Shown one piece after another: positions 1 to 9,505 of a stretch of DNA of 30,550 bases (the stretch's first letter is position 1; each line of letters starts with the position of its first letter). This DNA is from Coemansia sp. RSA 1804 (lineage: Eukaryota > Kickxellomycota > Kickxellomycetes > Kickxellales > Kickxellaceae), in NCBI GenBank assembly GCA_027578815.1, contig JANBTH010000150.1, positions 1-30,550 of the forward strand, in the 5' to 3' direction. The position numbers were made by a program, and so were the translations under genes. Below the pieces are notes generated by a model. The model had not been told where the DNA came from. It did not search any database and saw nothing but the letters and a program-made list of their open reading frames with translations.

Positions 1-65
1 AGCGACGCCAGTACGCCCGAAAGCTGGTCGATAACAGCGCTAGAAATGAAGCCGTCGATTGCCAT
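1..65 (-). CDS. N-terminus of an unrecognised protein, cut by the left edge
   Basis: An ATG at 65-63 opens a frame that stays open to the left edge, giving 21 complete codons (it begins MAIDGFISSAVIDQL). Codons are mostly C- or G-ending, as in the confirmed genes here. A TATA-like TATTTATT on the minus strand (about 187-196) lies roughly 125 nt upstream. The mildly hydrophobic start has only a faint resemblance to N-termini of membrane-bound O-acyltransferases, which is too little to name it. It could be the first exon or whole 5' end of any protein; the call rests on the open frame, codon use and promoter position. Confidence 0.35.
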   Translation of the reverse strand, partial: MAIDGFISSAVIDQLSGVLAS

Positions 66-637
66 TTGCTCTGAATTTCACTAGTGATTGGTTGCAGTGC
101 TTTGTCGTGGTTTTAGGCACAGGAAAGAGACAGAGTGGGAAAAGGTAATAATAATAATGTGAAAAAAAAAACAGGAACTGAGGAATAATAAATAGCCGCT
201 AGTTGCATGCCGACCAAGGCGTCTTTTTATAGCAGGCGCCTCTAACCCCTCATTTCCGCTTCTTTTCTTTTACTGGATTACTTTTATCTCTGCCACAGAC
301 GCATACAACTTTCAGCAGCAGCAGACCCGACAAAACAAGCACATACAGCACTTTACGGCGCAGATTGGCGCCTTCTGTCACATGGCGCAAATTCCAAAAA
401 GATCACAGCTCTCCAGTTTTTTCATGTGCTTGAAAGGTTGATGCAGTAGCACGTGCGACTAATGCTGATGTCAAAATATATGGCCCGTCCGCTCTTTCGC
501 AAATCGTTAGCCATGAGCCGTTGACTGGTAGATAAGAAGGCTTAAAATATAAAGATTAGTTTCCGCTAGATTAAAAGGATCTATTATAAAACGAGCCACA
601 GCTAGTTGGCTCCACAGACAGATTACCAAATTCTAGG
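66..637. other. Intergenic: promoter of the left-edge gene and 3' end of the RRG9-like gene
   Basis: No convincing gene is seen. The part near 66-300 should hold the minus-strand promoter of the left-edge gene. A palindromic E-box CACGTG lies at 450-455. The end near 540-637 is AT-rich and should hold the 3' UTR of the RRG9-like gene. An ATG-less frame over 606-998 is antisense to that gene and is not counted. Confidence 0.5.
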
Positions 638-1351
638 CTACTTTGTCTTTTGCACCCGATCTAGCCGACTATGCTTGTACTCTTTGATCTGCATACTGCG
701 CTTCTTCTCGCGCTTCTGGGTATGGCTCTCGGATGGCTGGAACCTTGATTTCAGAATGCGCCTAATGGCTTCTTGGGAAACCTTGAACTGTCCAGAGAGC
801 CGCTTCATTGTCCAAACCTCCGGAAATTCGGCATTCAGCAGCCGTATCTTTTCCATGCTGGACGTCGCCAGTTTCTTTGCTGGATTCCAGCCTTCGCCCT
901 TAAGCTTCAGCTTGAGCTCTATTTTGCGCCGTTGCCACGCTTCAAGGGTGTCGTCCTTAAGCTTTTCTGTAAGTCTTTCTGTCTCGATTTTCGTCTGATG
1001 CGGATTTCCTTTGGCTTCCACCGTTTTGGAAGTAAGCGATTGCACTGGCGCCTTTGCACGCTGTGTACTTGTTATTCTATTTAGCTTGATAAACCCCAGA
1101 GAGTTTGTCATCGTACCTGTTTTGACGTCCTTGGCCGCCACTAAGACTCCGCTATGGTTGCTGTTAGATCCTTTGCTCGTTGTATTACCGTGGTCAGTCT
1201 TGTCTGGCTTTTTCTTGTTGGAAGTGAGGTCATAAAGCACAGACCTTCCGATCGAGCGCACCGCTAGTGTTGTAGATATATTGGCTCTGCCTGCTGTTGT
1301 AACCACCCTCTCTCTCCGCAGACATCTAAATCCAACCAAGGCACCTAGCAT
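638..1351 (-). CDS. RRG9: Neugrin/RRG9 family mitochondrial protein
   Basis: A 237-aa protein of the neugrin/Rrg9 family. In yeast Rrg9 is a mitochondrial protein needed for respiratory growth and mtDNA maintenance; animal neugrin is linked to mitochondrial rRNA. The family core is clear at about residues 138-204: an AWQRRK start, then GWNPAKKL, SMEKIRLL, and the helix-turn-helix-like VSQEAIRRILKSRF. The first 40 residues are rich in Arg, Ser and Ala with few acidic residues, fitting a mitochondrial presequence. Residues 41-125 are low in conservation and probably flexible; the C-terminus is very basic. The start is an ATG, and 370 bp separate it from the stop of RAD21 upstream on the same strand. 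The family is clear; the symbol follows the fungal name. Confidence 0.85.
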   Translation of the reverse strand: MLGALVGFRCLRRERVVTTAGRANISTTLAVRSIGRSVLYDLTSNKKKPDKTDHGNTTSKGSNSNHSGVLVAAKDVKTGTMTNSLGFIKLNRITSTQRAKAPVQSLTSKTVEAKGNPHQTKIETERLTEKLKDDTLEAWQRRKIELKLKLKGEGWNPAKKLATSSMEKIRLLNAEFPEVWTMKRLSGQFKVSQEAIRRILKSRFQPSESHTQKREKKRSMQIKEYKHSRLDRVQKTK

Positions 1352-1721
1352 TTTCTACCTGCGTCTAATTTGAAATACTGACAGTGTCCAATATCCTTTA
1401 TAATCGGAAAAATATTTAGTGTACAAAAGCCCAAAGAAGAAAAGCAATACCATTCACTTTTACGCCAGCAAGCGAGATTTTGGACATCAGAGTTGAAAAA
1501 TATTTTAAAGAATCGGGCTGCATGATTAGATCTACAACTAGATATTATGATCAATCCCGGTTGTTTTTATCCAAATCGGCGGCGTTTGAATCTACTGAAA
1601 CAAGCATCATCAAAAAAAGCACACTTTATACTACGCAGCTTCTAGAACAACAAGACACATACAAAGCGGATACAGATAATTTCTTATCCAAAAAGTATAG
1701 TATAAGAGAAGCATTAACGAT
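1352..1721. other. Intergenic between RRG9-like and RAD21 genes
   Basis: AT-rich DNA holding the promoter of the RRG9-like gene and the 3' end of RAD21, both on the minus strand. A plus-strand frame at 1480-1767 begins at a TTG, overlaps the RAD21 stop and resembles no known protein, so I do not call it. Confidence 0.5.
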
Positions 1722-3749
1722 CTACACGGCAGCGGCACTGGTAACAGCATGGGTTGTTGCGACCTGAATCGACTCTGCCGCTCTCCGGAGCTTTGAGCGA
1801 GGTGCAATGAGTATATCCTCAAACGGTGCCTGCTGCTTGACATCAATAAAGTCCTTTGTCTTCAGCACAAGCAGCTCAAAAAACAGCTTGACTGAATCAC
1901 TACGCCTAGCGCCCTGAGTTATATTCGCAAACGAAAGAGATGATCCATCACGAGGCGATGAGGTCTCTGACACTGGTATGTTCTCTGTTTTGCATGCAGA
2001 ATCAAGCATGTGGATCGCGCGAATAGTGCTTTTGCTGTGTCCTGAAACAGTGGTGGCTGGTTCGATAGCTTCGGTTTCCACATCGACAGATGGCTGCAAT
2101 CCACCGTTTCTCTGTCCTCCAACTTCCTGATCCATAAGATGTGAAGCCGCAAGGCTAATGTCCTCATCACGTACAGGCAATACCTTGGCAAACAGGCTAA
2201 TGCCTTCATGGTGTCTTTCATCGGCCTGGCGCTGGAAGCTTTCTTCTTCCAGCCGTTCCAGTTGTTCAATAGACTTGTCCGCAAGAAGCAGCTCTGAGTC
2301 AAGCTGATTAGCTGTTGTCCTTGCCGCAACACCAAATCCAACACCATCATCCTCATCTTGAATTCTAAACTCATCTGTGTCCACGGCTTCGTTATCAGGG
2401 ACAAGTGGCCCAACATGTCCCTGATCTAGCATACTTTGGTCTGGATAGCCAAAAACGCCGCTTGCGCCTAGCATACTTACATCGCCAGCTGCGTCAATAG
2501 GCACTTCCTGTTCAGTCTCTGGACCTGAAACTGCAAACAGCGCAGCAAATGGCGACTTGGCACTGGAACTTAAAAGCCGAGATGCAATGGCAGCCGAACT
2601 CATGTCCTCTAGCCGTGCTGAATTCGACACCGGGAGGTAAGTAGGCATACGCATTATATCAGCCGCATCATTTAAGCGGCTGCGAATCTCATCTGGCGAA
2701 AGAGACGTTGCTTCGTTGGCTACAAGTTCGGAAAGATTCAAGCGACGACGCTTGCTGGATCTCGCTTGGTTGGCGCTCTGTGCTAGTACTTCGGCTTCAA
2801 CAACCTGTAGCGCTGCCTCCTGGGTTGTTGGAACCATCGGTGTGCCATCTGGCCCGTAGGACATTCCCAAAAGGTTTGACTTGCCAAATTGAAGCATATC
2901 ACTGGCATCAACATTTTCAAGGTCCTCACGCGTTAGATCAGCCATACGACCACGATCATCAGCAAGCTCCTTTCCAAGTAGCGGCAGTGCCTCTGCTTGA
3001 ACGTCGGCCATGCTCTCGTCCAACCTTCTCATCGCATCACGTCCAATTTCGGGCTCGAGCGCACTATCGTCCATTCCAAATATTGGTTCTGAAACTTGCT
3101 GCGGCAGCGGTGAGAATACAAAATCCTCATCGAGATTAAGCCTGAAATCGTCATCACGCCCCAAAAGGTCCCCCTCGCCAAGCGCTCCTTCGTCATCACC
3201 TCCTGCTCCACGTGCAACTGCCGAAATGTCAAAGGATTGCTCTGCAAGAGTAATATCCTGAATCCTAGACGTATTCAGAGCCACAGCAGCAGCCATTTCT
3301 GATCCGTACACATCGCCAAGCCCTCCTCCCCATTGAGCCATGTCATCACTACCGCTGCCTGCGACACGCAGAGAAGAAGGCAGCAGCATGTCAAACTCTG
3401 TCAAGGCCTCCGGAAGTGTAATTGTTGTTTGCGTTGCAACAACAGTGTCAGAAGTAATATCTGCTGCGCCAGGACGGAACGCCATTCGGATGCGAATAAG
3501 CGCATCATTGCAGTCTTCTAGCAGATACCGTGCCTTCCGGGCATAAATGCGAGAAATGCCAAGTAGCAGCTGTCCCGACAGTCGCAACGCCAGAGGAGGC
3601 CCTTGGTCTTGGCCGATAATTGCGCCAACAGAGGTGGGGATGCTGGCTTGCAAAAGCTGAACCTTTGTGAGCTTACGCTCCAAGTGCGCAGCAAGCCATA
3701 CCTTGGCTAGCGGGCCCTTCTTTGACAATATTGCTTCTGCGTAAAACAT
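1722..3749 (-). CDS. RAD21: Cohesin kleisin subunit RAD21/SCC1
   Basis: A 675-aa alpha-kleisin that closes the SMC1-SMC3 ring in mitotic cohesin. The N-terminal domain (about 1-115) begins MFYAEAILSKKGPLAKVWLA and has the family block around LSGQLLLGISRIYARKARYLLEDC. The C-terminal winged helix that binds the SMC1 head is at about 617-655 (KLFFELLVLKTKDFIDVKQQ, then PFEDILIAP). The middle is acidic and disordered, with a basic KRRR stretch at 333-336 that may be a nuclear signal. EIGR at 234-237 fits the ExGR-type separase site of fungal Scc1. The ATG gives the invariant MFY start. The promoter carries an MCB cluster and the start codon sits in a palindrome. A meiotic REC8 is possible in principle, but the full-length N-terminal match favours the mitotic form. 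Confidence 0.95.
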   Translation of the reverse strand: MFYAEAILSKKGPLAKVWLAAHLERKLTKVQLLQASIPTSVGAIIGQDQGPPLALRLSGQLLLGISRIYARKARYLLEDCNDALIRIRMAFRPGAADITSDTVVATQTTITLPEALTEFDMLLPSSLRVAGSGSDDMAQWGGGLGDVYGSEMAAAVALNTSRIQDITLAEQSFDISAVARGAGGDDEGALGEGDLLGRDDDFRLNLDEDFVFSPLPQQVSEPIFGMDDSALEPEIGRDAMRRLDESMADVQAEALPLLGKELADDRGRMADLTREDLENVDASDMLQFGKSNLLGMSYGPDGTPMVPTTQEAALQVVEAEVLAQSANQARSSKRRRLNLSELVANEATSLSPDEIRSRLNDAADIMRMPTYLPVSNSARLEDMSSAAIASRLLSSSAKSPFAALFAVSGPETEQEVPIDAAGDVSMLGASGVFGYPDQSMLDQGHVGPLVPDNEAVDTDEFRIQDEDDGVGFGVAARTTANQLDSELLLADKSIEQLERLEEESFQRQADERHHEGISLFAKVLPVRDEDISLAASHLMDQEVGGQRNGGLQPSVDVETEAIEPATTVSGHSKSTIRAIHMLDSACKTENIPVSETSSPRDGSSLSFANITQGARRSDSVKLFFELLVLKTKDFIDVKQQAPFEDILIAPRSKLRRAAESIQVATTHAVTSAAAV

Positions 3750-3756
3750 GTTTTAC
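3741..3756. repeat. Perfect 16-bp palindrome over the RAD21 start codon
   Basis: GTAAAACATGTTTTAC reads the same on both strands and is centred on the RAD21 ATG. Codons 1-3 (Met-Phe-Tyr) form one arm; the mirror arm is 5' leader. Symmetry stops after 16 bp. In RNA it could pair only as a near loop-less hairpin, so a DNA-level or chance origin is as likely. Confidence 0.9.
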
Positions 3757-4523
3757 ACGCAGAGAATCCGAAAATTCAAAACCAACAAAGCTAAATCCAA
3801 ACAGAAAATTGTTTCAGACTTCCTATTAATGCTCTGCAATTTGTCTCGTGCCACTCTGTGTAGACGCTATACAGTGAGTAGTGTTGTATCGCAGCGTCCT
3901 TATTGGGGAGCTTCTTTGAAAATAAAGGAATTATAGAATTATAAACGTAGAGAGTAGAAAATTAGAAGAGCAGTCAGGGTGTTTGAGAATGAAAGCTTTG
4001 ATATGATGTGTGGAAAGGCTATTAACTGTCTTTTAAATGTGATAGACTGTACGCGCACGCGTCGACGTTTACGCGTCAAAAGCAGCTAAAGAATATCAGT
4101 AAGCTTTCATTGGCTGCCAACGCACCATACACATTGTATCACATGATATGGTTATTGATTAGATTGGCTTGTATTTAATCCTGATTCGCTGTGAGGTTGT
4201 TTATGTACAGGCAATATCCATTATGAGTAAACTTTGCAATAACCAATTTCGTTCCTCAACACCACGCAGGCAAACCTGCAATATGGTGCTAGTATGCTCT
4301 ATTCTATGCTAAATTTTTATTTGTATGAAAGCTTTGTATTGTCTATAGGTGTTCTATTCAAAATTAGGATTTGTGGCTCCATGAAAAGTGTAGTTTTAAT
4401 ATTGCTTGTGTATTATAATTCCGATTTTAAACAAGCCGATTGCTTATTCGGTCTAGTTGCTTAAAAATACTAATATAGCCCTTATTGTGTCAATATGTCA
4501 TTTTTATAAATAGGCGCCATGTC
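3750..4523. other. RAD21 upstream region, no gene seen
   Basis: AT-rich DNA upstream of RAD21. The only distinct element is the MCB cluster at 4051-4076, annotated separately. A 62-codon plus-strand frame begins inside the palindrome at 3748 and has no recognisable content. From about 4140 to 4523 I see nothing beyond AT-rich sequence and the possible 3' end of the small ORF at 4524-4601. Confidence 0.5.
4051..4076. promoter_or_regulatory. MCB cluster upstream of RAD21
   Basis: Two ACGCGT hexamers at 4057-4062 and 4071-4076, with a related ACGCGC at 4051-4056, lie 302-327 bp upstream of the RAD21 ATG. ACGCGT is the MluI cell-cycle box bound by fungal MBF (Mbp1/Swi6-type) factors. In budding yeast SCC1/MCD1 is a known G1/S MBF target. 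Function here is inferred from motif clustering and position. Confidence 0.6.
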
Positions 4524-4601
4524 TTAGGCGTCGCTGTCAGAGCCATCGCTGTCGTAGACTGGCCAAGGTGACATGCGATAAGCTTGCAATGTCTCCGACA
4601 T
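4524..4601 (-). CDS. Possible 25-aa small ORF with Asp/Ser-rich tail
   Basis: ATG at 4601 to TAA at 4524. The peptide begins MSETLQAYRMSPWPVYD and ends in alternating Asp and Ser. A TATAAA-type element on the minus strand lies near 4715, about 115 nt upstream, and a CACGTG E-box lies at 4643-4648. The local rise in G+C within an AT-rich stretch makes it stand out. Codon use is mixed, and so short an ORF can arise by chance. It could be an isolated exon of a gene I cannot assemble. No family recognised. Confidence 0.2.
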   Translation of the reverse strand: MSETLQAYRMSPWPVYDSDGSDSDA

Positions 4602-6904
4602 TATCAAGAAAATAGAATGTAAACGTTAAACTACGGAGTGCACACGTGTAGAAACAAGCCCAAATCACTTTTTGAACTTTATTATATTTATGTCTACTGG
4701 ACGCTTATGTTTTTATAAACGCAAGAGGATGCTATTGAGACGTTTTTTTGTATTTAATGTAGAACTGTCAAAAAGCTCTTACAAAAGATATTAGCACTTT
4801 GAATTATTATTTTATCATGCTCCATTTATGTATTTTCAAAGACCAACAAAACATACAAGCTATATTGCATCCCGAGGTTCAGTCCAATGTGGCTAATGGC
4901 TAAAACAATGCGGTCCGCTTGCTTTAGGCCTTTGGACTTTTTTTAACTGTTTTATTGACAAAAATATTATTAATGCAAAGAAAAATAGATTATTGTTTGG
5001 TAAGGCATGTTGTATGTAGAAAATAATGCAAGGAAATGCAAACAATACAAGCCCATAAAGGAACTGGGTTAGGTATTTCAGAGTTTCATTCACTTATTCT
5101 TGCACACTTTGTAAACGTGACTAGCATATTATTGTTAAACGAAAAGTAGATATTGTGTTTTATTAACATTAAATTGGTCACTAAAAAGAAAGTAAATATT
5201 ATATTCACAAAGCACCATATTCTGGAATAATGGCAACCAGCACTATGAGTTGCATTGTTGGTCTTTTGAAGCAGCTGGAGGGGACTCTGCTTCTAATTGT
5301 GAACTAATAATCCAGGTGTTCTAATTAAGCGGTCGTTGTTGTTGATTTAATAGTAAATTTGTTAAAAGTATTAACAAGAAAAAGGCAAAAGAAAAAAGGA
5401 TACACGCAGAGCAAAAATTATTATTCTTATATTTTGATGCACAGATGTTCTTTTTTCCTCGCACTTTATTCAAGAATCACATCGACGAGAATGATTCTTG
5501 ATTTGTTATGCCTTCACAAGCAAAGCAGTCAAGAAGATGTTTGGTATAGGATATATTTGTGGATATTTGCATTGTCAGAGAGAAAACATGCATTTCCCAG
5601 TAATACGCATTCTGTTTTTTGTATACATGCAACGTTTCTTGGCTCGGGGGTCTAACATAAACAAGTTTTATTGCAAAAATGGGAGTGTGGACAAGTAAAG
5701 GATTGCACGATGTGCATTAGAGTAACTTTTGTTTGTTTAGGGATTCATTTAGTCTATAGAAAGTTTTTCACACAGAAAAATACTGTATGTTATATGGAGG
5801 GATACCATTTGCTTCAGACAATGATGTGTCATTATCTAGTTCCTCATAGCGTGTGCTAAAAAGGTTTTCTCACCAGACAAAAAGCCAAAGACTTTGTATT
5901 GCCATCTGTTCTGAGTAGCATTAGAGAATAGATACAGTATATGACGCTTAGATGGGCTGTTGTTATAACACAAGCAGCAATTTAACCAAACGAGTAAACA
6001 AATATTCTTCAAGTTGTTTTGCCTTTAAAAAGCATGATATTAAGGCAAGAACTATAAAGCCTGGCTTTGCTTTATAAATGGAGGTGGTTTATGAATACGC
6101 AATTACATAGAAAAAACAAGCAAGTGCTGGGAAAAGGCCCATGAATTGCTTTATTTCTGATGGCCGATCCGATCCACAACCCTGACAAGTGCATCGCAGC
6201 ACGCTTCAGCAACTCGCACAATGTGGCATGAGTGAATAAAAAGCATGTGCATGTATGATGTTTGTGGACAATAAGAACTAGGTGTGCGACCATTCGATAA
6301 TACGCACACAGTTCTCTTTGCTCTGGACAGTAAAAGAAACGGGAGGCCCTACAATACGGGATGGAAAGCAGTGATCCGAAGCCACTGAAGAACAGCAGAT
6401 GCACCCTGGGGCATGGGGTATGCGTGGAGAAAAGAATTGCAATACTGAAAGAAAGTATAGTTTTATCGCCCGCTGCTGTGTGGATTCCCACAGCAACGAT
6501 ACCAATCAGATGGACAGTAGGGCGCTCGTATCAGCCACTATTGGATTTGCAGAAGAAAGAAAGCGTAGAATGAGATTCTTTTATTTATTGTGTAGATGTG
6601 ATGCAAACAAAAGAGAAGGGGTGTGCTAACAGTGTTTTATGAGTGGCAGTGGTAAACAAGAGTAATGTCTGGTTTGGTTTGGCGTGGGCACGGCCCATGC
6701 TTTGCCTGTGAGATGATGCTGCTTGGCAAAGGATCGGAGGAGCACTGCCGTTTCCTGTTTCATTTAGCCACACTTTTGCAATAGAAGGGGGCGCAGAACG
6801 GCGTTCCACGACACCCAACAACATATCCAAGCGATACCGAAAACTACGAGCATACCATCAAGAGCAAGGTGATCGGTCTCGATAGCTCTGGATGGCTTGT
6901 TGCG
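4602..6904. other. Long stretch without a recognised gene; probable micropeptide 3' UTR at its right end
   Basis: From 4602 to about 6060 the DNA is strongly AT-rich; frames there, including a hydrophobic one at 4893-5093, lack an ATG start or any resemblance. From about 6060 rightward G+C rises. Overlapping AATAAA motifs on the minus strand at 6580-6589 would suit the poly(A) signal of the micropeptide transcript from 6994 leftward. Frames of 70-139 codons at 6072-6830 overlap on both strands and look like chance. Confidence 0.45.
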
Positions 6905-6994
6905 TTAGCAGTCCTCGTCCTCATCGATAATGTTCTTTGGATAGTCGCGGTCCTGCTTTCCAAGGGAAAGGACGGGCAGAGCATTGGTGGCAGC
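6905..6994 (-). CDS. Candidate highly expressed 30-aa micropeptide
   Basis: ATG at 6994 in a strong context (A at -3, G at +4) to TAA at 6905. The peptide begins MAATNALPVLSLGKQDRDYP and ends in five acidic residues with one Ile pair before them and a C-terminal Cys. Nearly every codon is of the type preferred in the NAC-beta and peroxiredoxin genes here (GCC, ACC, GTC, TCC, AAG, CAG, GAC, AAC, ATC, GAG). The leader is pyrimidine-rich with an AAATAAATAG element on the minus strand at 7236-7245, and AATAAA motifs follow about 320 nt after the stop. It has no signal peptide, membrane segment or CaaX box. The stop lies in TGCTAAC, which resembles an intron branch point, so it could instead mark a splice acceptor region. 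Function unknown. Confidence 0.5.
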   Translation of the reverse strand, partial: AATNALPVLSLGKQDRDYPKNIIDEDEDC

Positions 6995-7250
6995 CATTTC
7001 TTATAGAAAGCGTGCAATGAAGTTGTTTAGTTGCTGAGCGTGAGTCGGGTAGGAGACGTAGAGCAGGGGAGTAGGCTGGTCCAAGTGAAAGCTGAAAGCA
7101 GGCGCCAGAAAGTAGGTGAGAAAAGCTCTATTTTTGAGAAAGTGTGCAGGAAATGCGGATGTGAAGAAAATGGATGATAGTTTTTGGGGTTTTGTTGGTG
7201 TGAGGGACAGACAGAAAGATGGGCCACAACAGAGGCTATTTATTTGATTT

Positions 7251-7268
7251 CATGGCATGGCATGGCAT
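7251..7268. repeat. CATGG short tandem repeat
   Basis: Three and a half copies of the 5-bp unit CATGG lie just upstream of the putative TATA element of the micropeptide gene. Confidence 0.85.
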
Positions 7269-9484
7269 TCCTCCATGCCTGCTGCCTCAGCCGCCCAAAA
7301 AGAATATCTCCGCCATGCTTGCGAAGTGATTAAGAGAAGAGAGCGCCTTATGCCAATGTTATCATGGCCAGTTTCTGGCCCTTCCCTTTTTCCTTTTCTC
7401 CTTTCGATGGAAAGCATGCGAGTGCGTTCTCGTCGAGGAGGGAAGCGCACAGATGGGAAGTGGAGATTGAACATGGCTGTAGCCCGCAAAGGACGGGCTG
7501 CCAAAACAACCCGAACCCATGCTAAGATAACGACCCACCCCGTCCCTGGGTCATATGCCCCCTCCCCTGCTATGTGTGCCCCAGATTTACCCCCACCCTC
7601 GCCCACATTCTTGTTTTCGTTTTTCTCCTTTATTTTGCTTTCCGCCATCTGCCCATCTAGCATGTTGGGCTGCGCTCTGGTTCCTTGGGCTCGAGTGTTT
7701 TTCTTCGCTCCCAGCGTTCCTGGGCGCCACAAAAAACGCAGGGAGGATAGATTCTTGCTTGCTTTTCCCTGGACCGCTCTGTGTCATCAACGCCTCTAGC
7801 GCAACACGTTCGGCGCATCCCTGCTCCTACCCACTTTCTCGTGCCCTCCGTTGCCTTCTGTTGCCTTCCGCTGGTTTCTGCCGTCGCTGGTATGGCTGGA
7901 TTTTCTGTTGTTGCACATGCATGCGATGCAGACTTCGGTTCCCAGATCCATCGCAGCTGCTGGGCATCTGTTCGTCTGCATTCTCCCAACCGGCCAGCCA
8001 ATGGTCTTTCCTTGTGGCATGCTGTGGCGGACAAGTATGCGGCGCTGGAGTGTGTCAGAAAACAAACGTAGATCATTCAGGCATGTCGGCCGCGTTGCCA
8101 TTGCGGACGCCGATGCTCTTGTTGCTGCTTATGTTGCAACCATCGCTCCCGACGATCCCTTCGCCATGCGCACCAATCTTTCTGCACTGGCTAAGAGCAC
8201 AAGGCTGTACAGCAGCCGGGTCTGATTCAACACCTGCGCTGACCGAAGGCAGCAGTAGGCAGCAGCAGTAGGCAGCTACAGGCCACGCTTTCGCATGCTG
8301 CCTGTTGCGCTGTCTTCATTTGTATTGCCTCGCCCTGACGTACACATTGGGCCTCCAAGCCTTGTGCTGTAACAAAGCATCATGCAGTCCCGATTCCCCT
8401 CCCCCAACACTTCAGCCTTACTGGGGTGGGGTTTTTTTGCATTAAAACCAAGCTTCCCTTCTCCGCATGTCTTTGTATGTTCCGTTCACATCCAGGTTAA
8501 TAGACACACGTCCAATAAGCTTGGATCAGGTGAATGGATGGGGGAATTCTTGTGTATTGATAACAGGAAAGCAACTGCTTGCATCCTTTTGCATTGTTGT
8601 TTGTGATTACTGGTCTATCATATGCAACTTTTTTTAGCACCAACAGCACAGCATATCATCCCGCTCCTTTCTTCCACATACCACACATTTAGTTCCAGAT
8701 GCATGCAAAGGCGGCGTTTGAATCTTCTGTATTTTAAAATGAAACAAGGTCGGACTGGAGGAGAGACGTTGCACAGTATGCAAGTTGAAATCTGGGTATC
8801 ATTTTCTACAAGATGTGCCGTCTCCATTTCGGCCATGCATATCAGATCTGCGTTCGGGCGAGAAGTTGCAGCCGAATGGTCGTATTCTACCCAGCCGTCC
8901 AACAGCAAGCCCCGCAAAAAGTCTGGATCTGCGTCTCCGTAAGCTTGTTTTTGGCTCCCCGATCGGAATACATGGACATTTGCAAAAAAAAACAGAAGAC
9001 ATGGATTTCCACAAGTGCGTAATTCCAAGGTGTGTGTATGCTGTGGGTCTTCGGCAACACACTTATTATGCTAATCCTTTTTTCTCCCAATGTGATTTCT
9101 CCAAACGTATATTTGTATTCATTGGTTTATTCACATGTCCTCACATCCAAAAAAGCATTGTGGCTGGTTTCTGTGATGCATTCATGAAGACTGGCAGGTC
9201 TACTATTTCCTGTAGCAACGGGGATGGGAATTTCTCCATTCGATCGCACCTCAATTAGTGCGTAGATCGTCTACATGCTGTGCAAACAACCATTGTCTGC
9301 GGAACATTCAAGTGCAGCAGCAACAGCGGCGGCGGCGGAGATATTGTTTTCTCTCGGCATTTTATTCAATATCTTTTGTTCCGGTATGCAAGCAACCATC
9401 CTTGTAAGAAGGAGGTAATGTACTGCCTCGTTTTCCTGTTCAAAGATCGGCGCCACATTTCCTTCTACATGCTACTTCCCATGC

Positions 9485-9505
9485 CGACTTGCGACTTGCG
9501 ACTTG
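9485..9505. repeat. Three tandem copies of CGACTTG
   Basis: A 7-bp unit repeated three times without mismatch inside the gene-free G+C-richer block. No role is evident. Confidence 0.85.

Noticed and set aside
4893..5093. Hydrophobic 66-codon minus-strand frame resembling a two-helix membrane protein
   Set aside because: It begins at GTG, has no ATG option, and A/T-rich DNA yields such Phe/Leu/Ile-rich frames by chance.
6767..6904. Stop-codon readthrough of the micropeptide into 46 further open codons with a hydrophobic stretch
   Set aside because: TAA followed by C is a poor readthrough context, and 46 open codons are not rare in this composition.
7250..8271. Overlapping frames of 100-238 codons on both strands, some with ATG
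   Set aside because: No recognisable motif, odd composition (Cys, Pro, Leu, Ser-rich) and equal openness on both strands point to low stop density in G+C-richer DNA.
7065..8400. CCCCT/AGGGG stress-response-like motifs near the micropeptide promoter
   Set aside because: The count is no higher than expected for a 5-mer on both strands in this composition.
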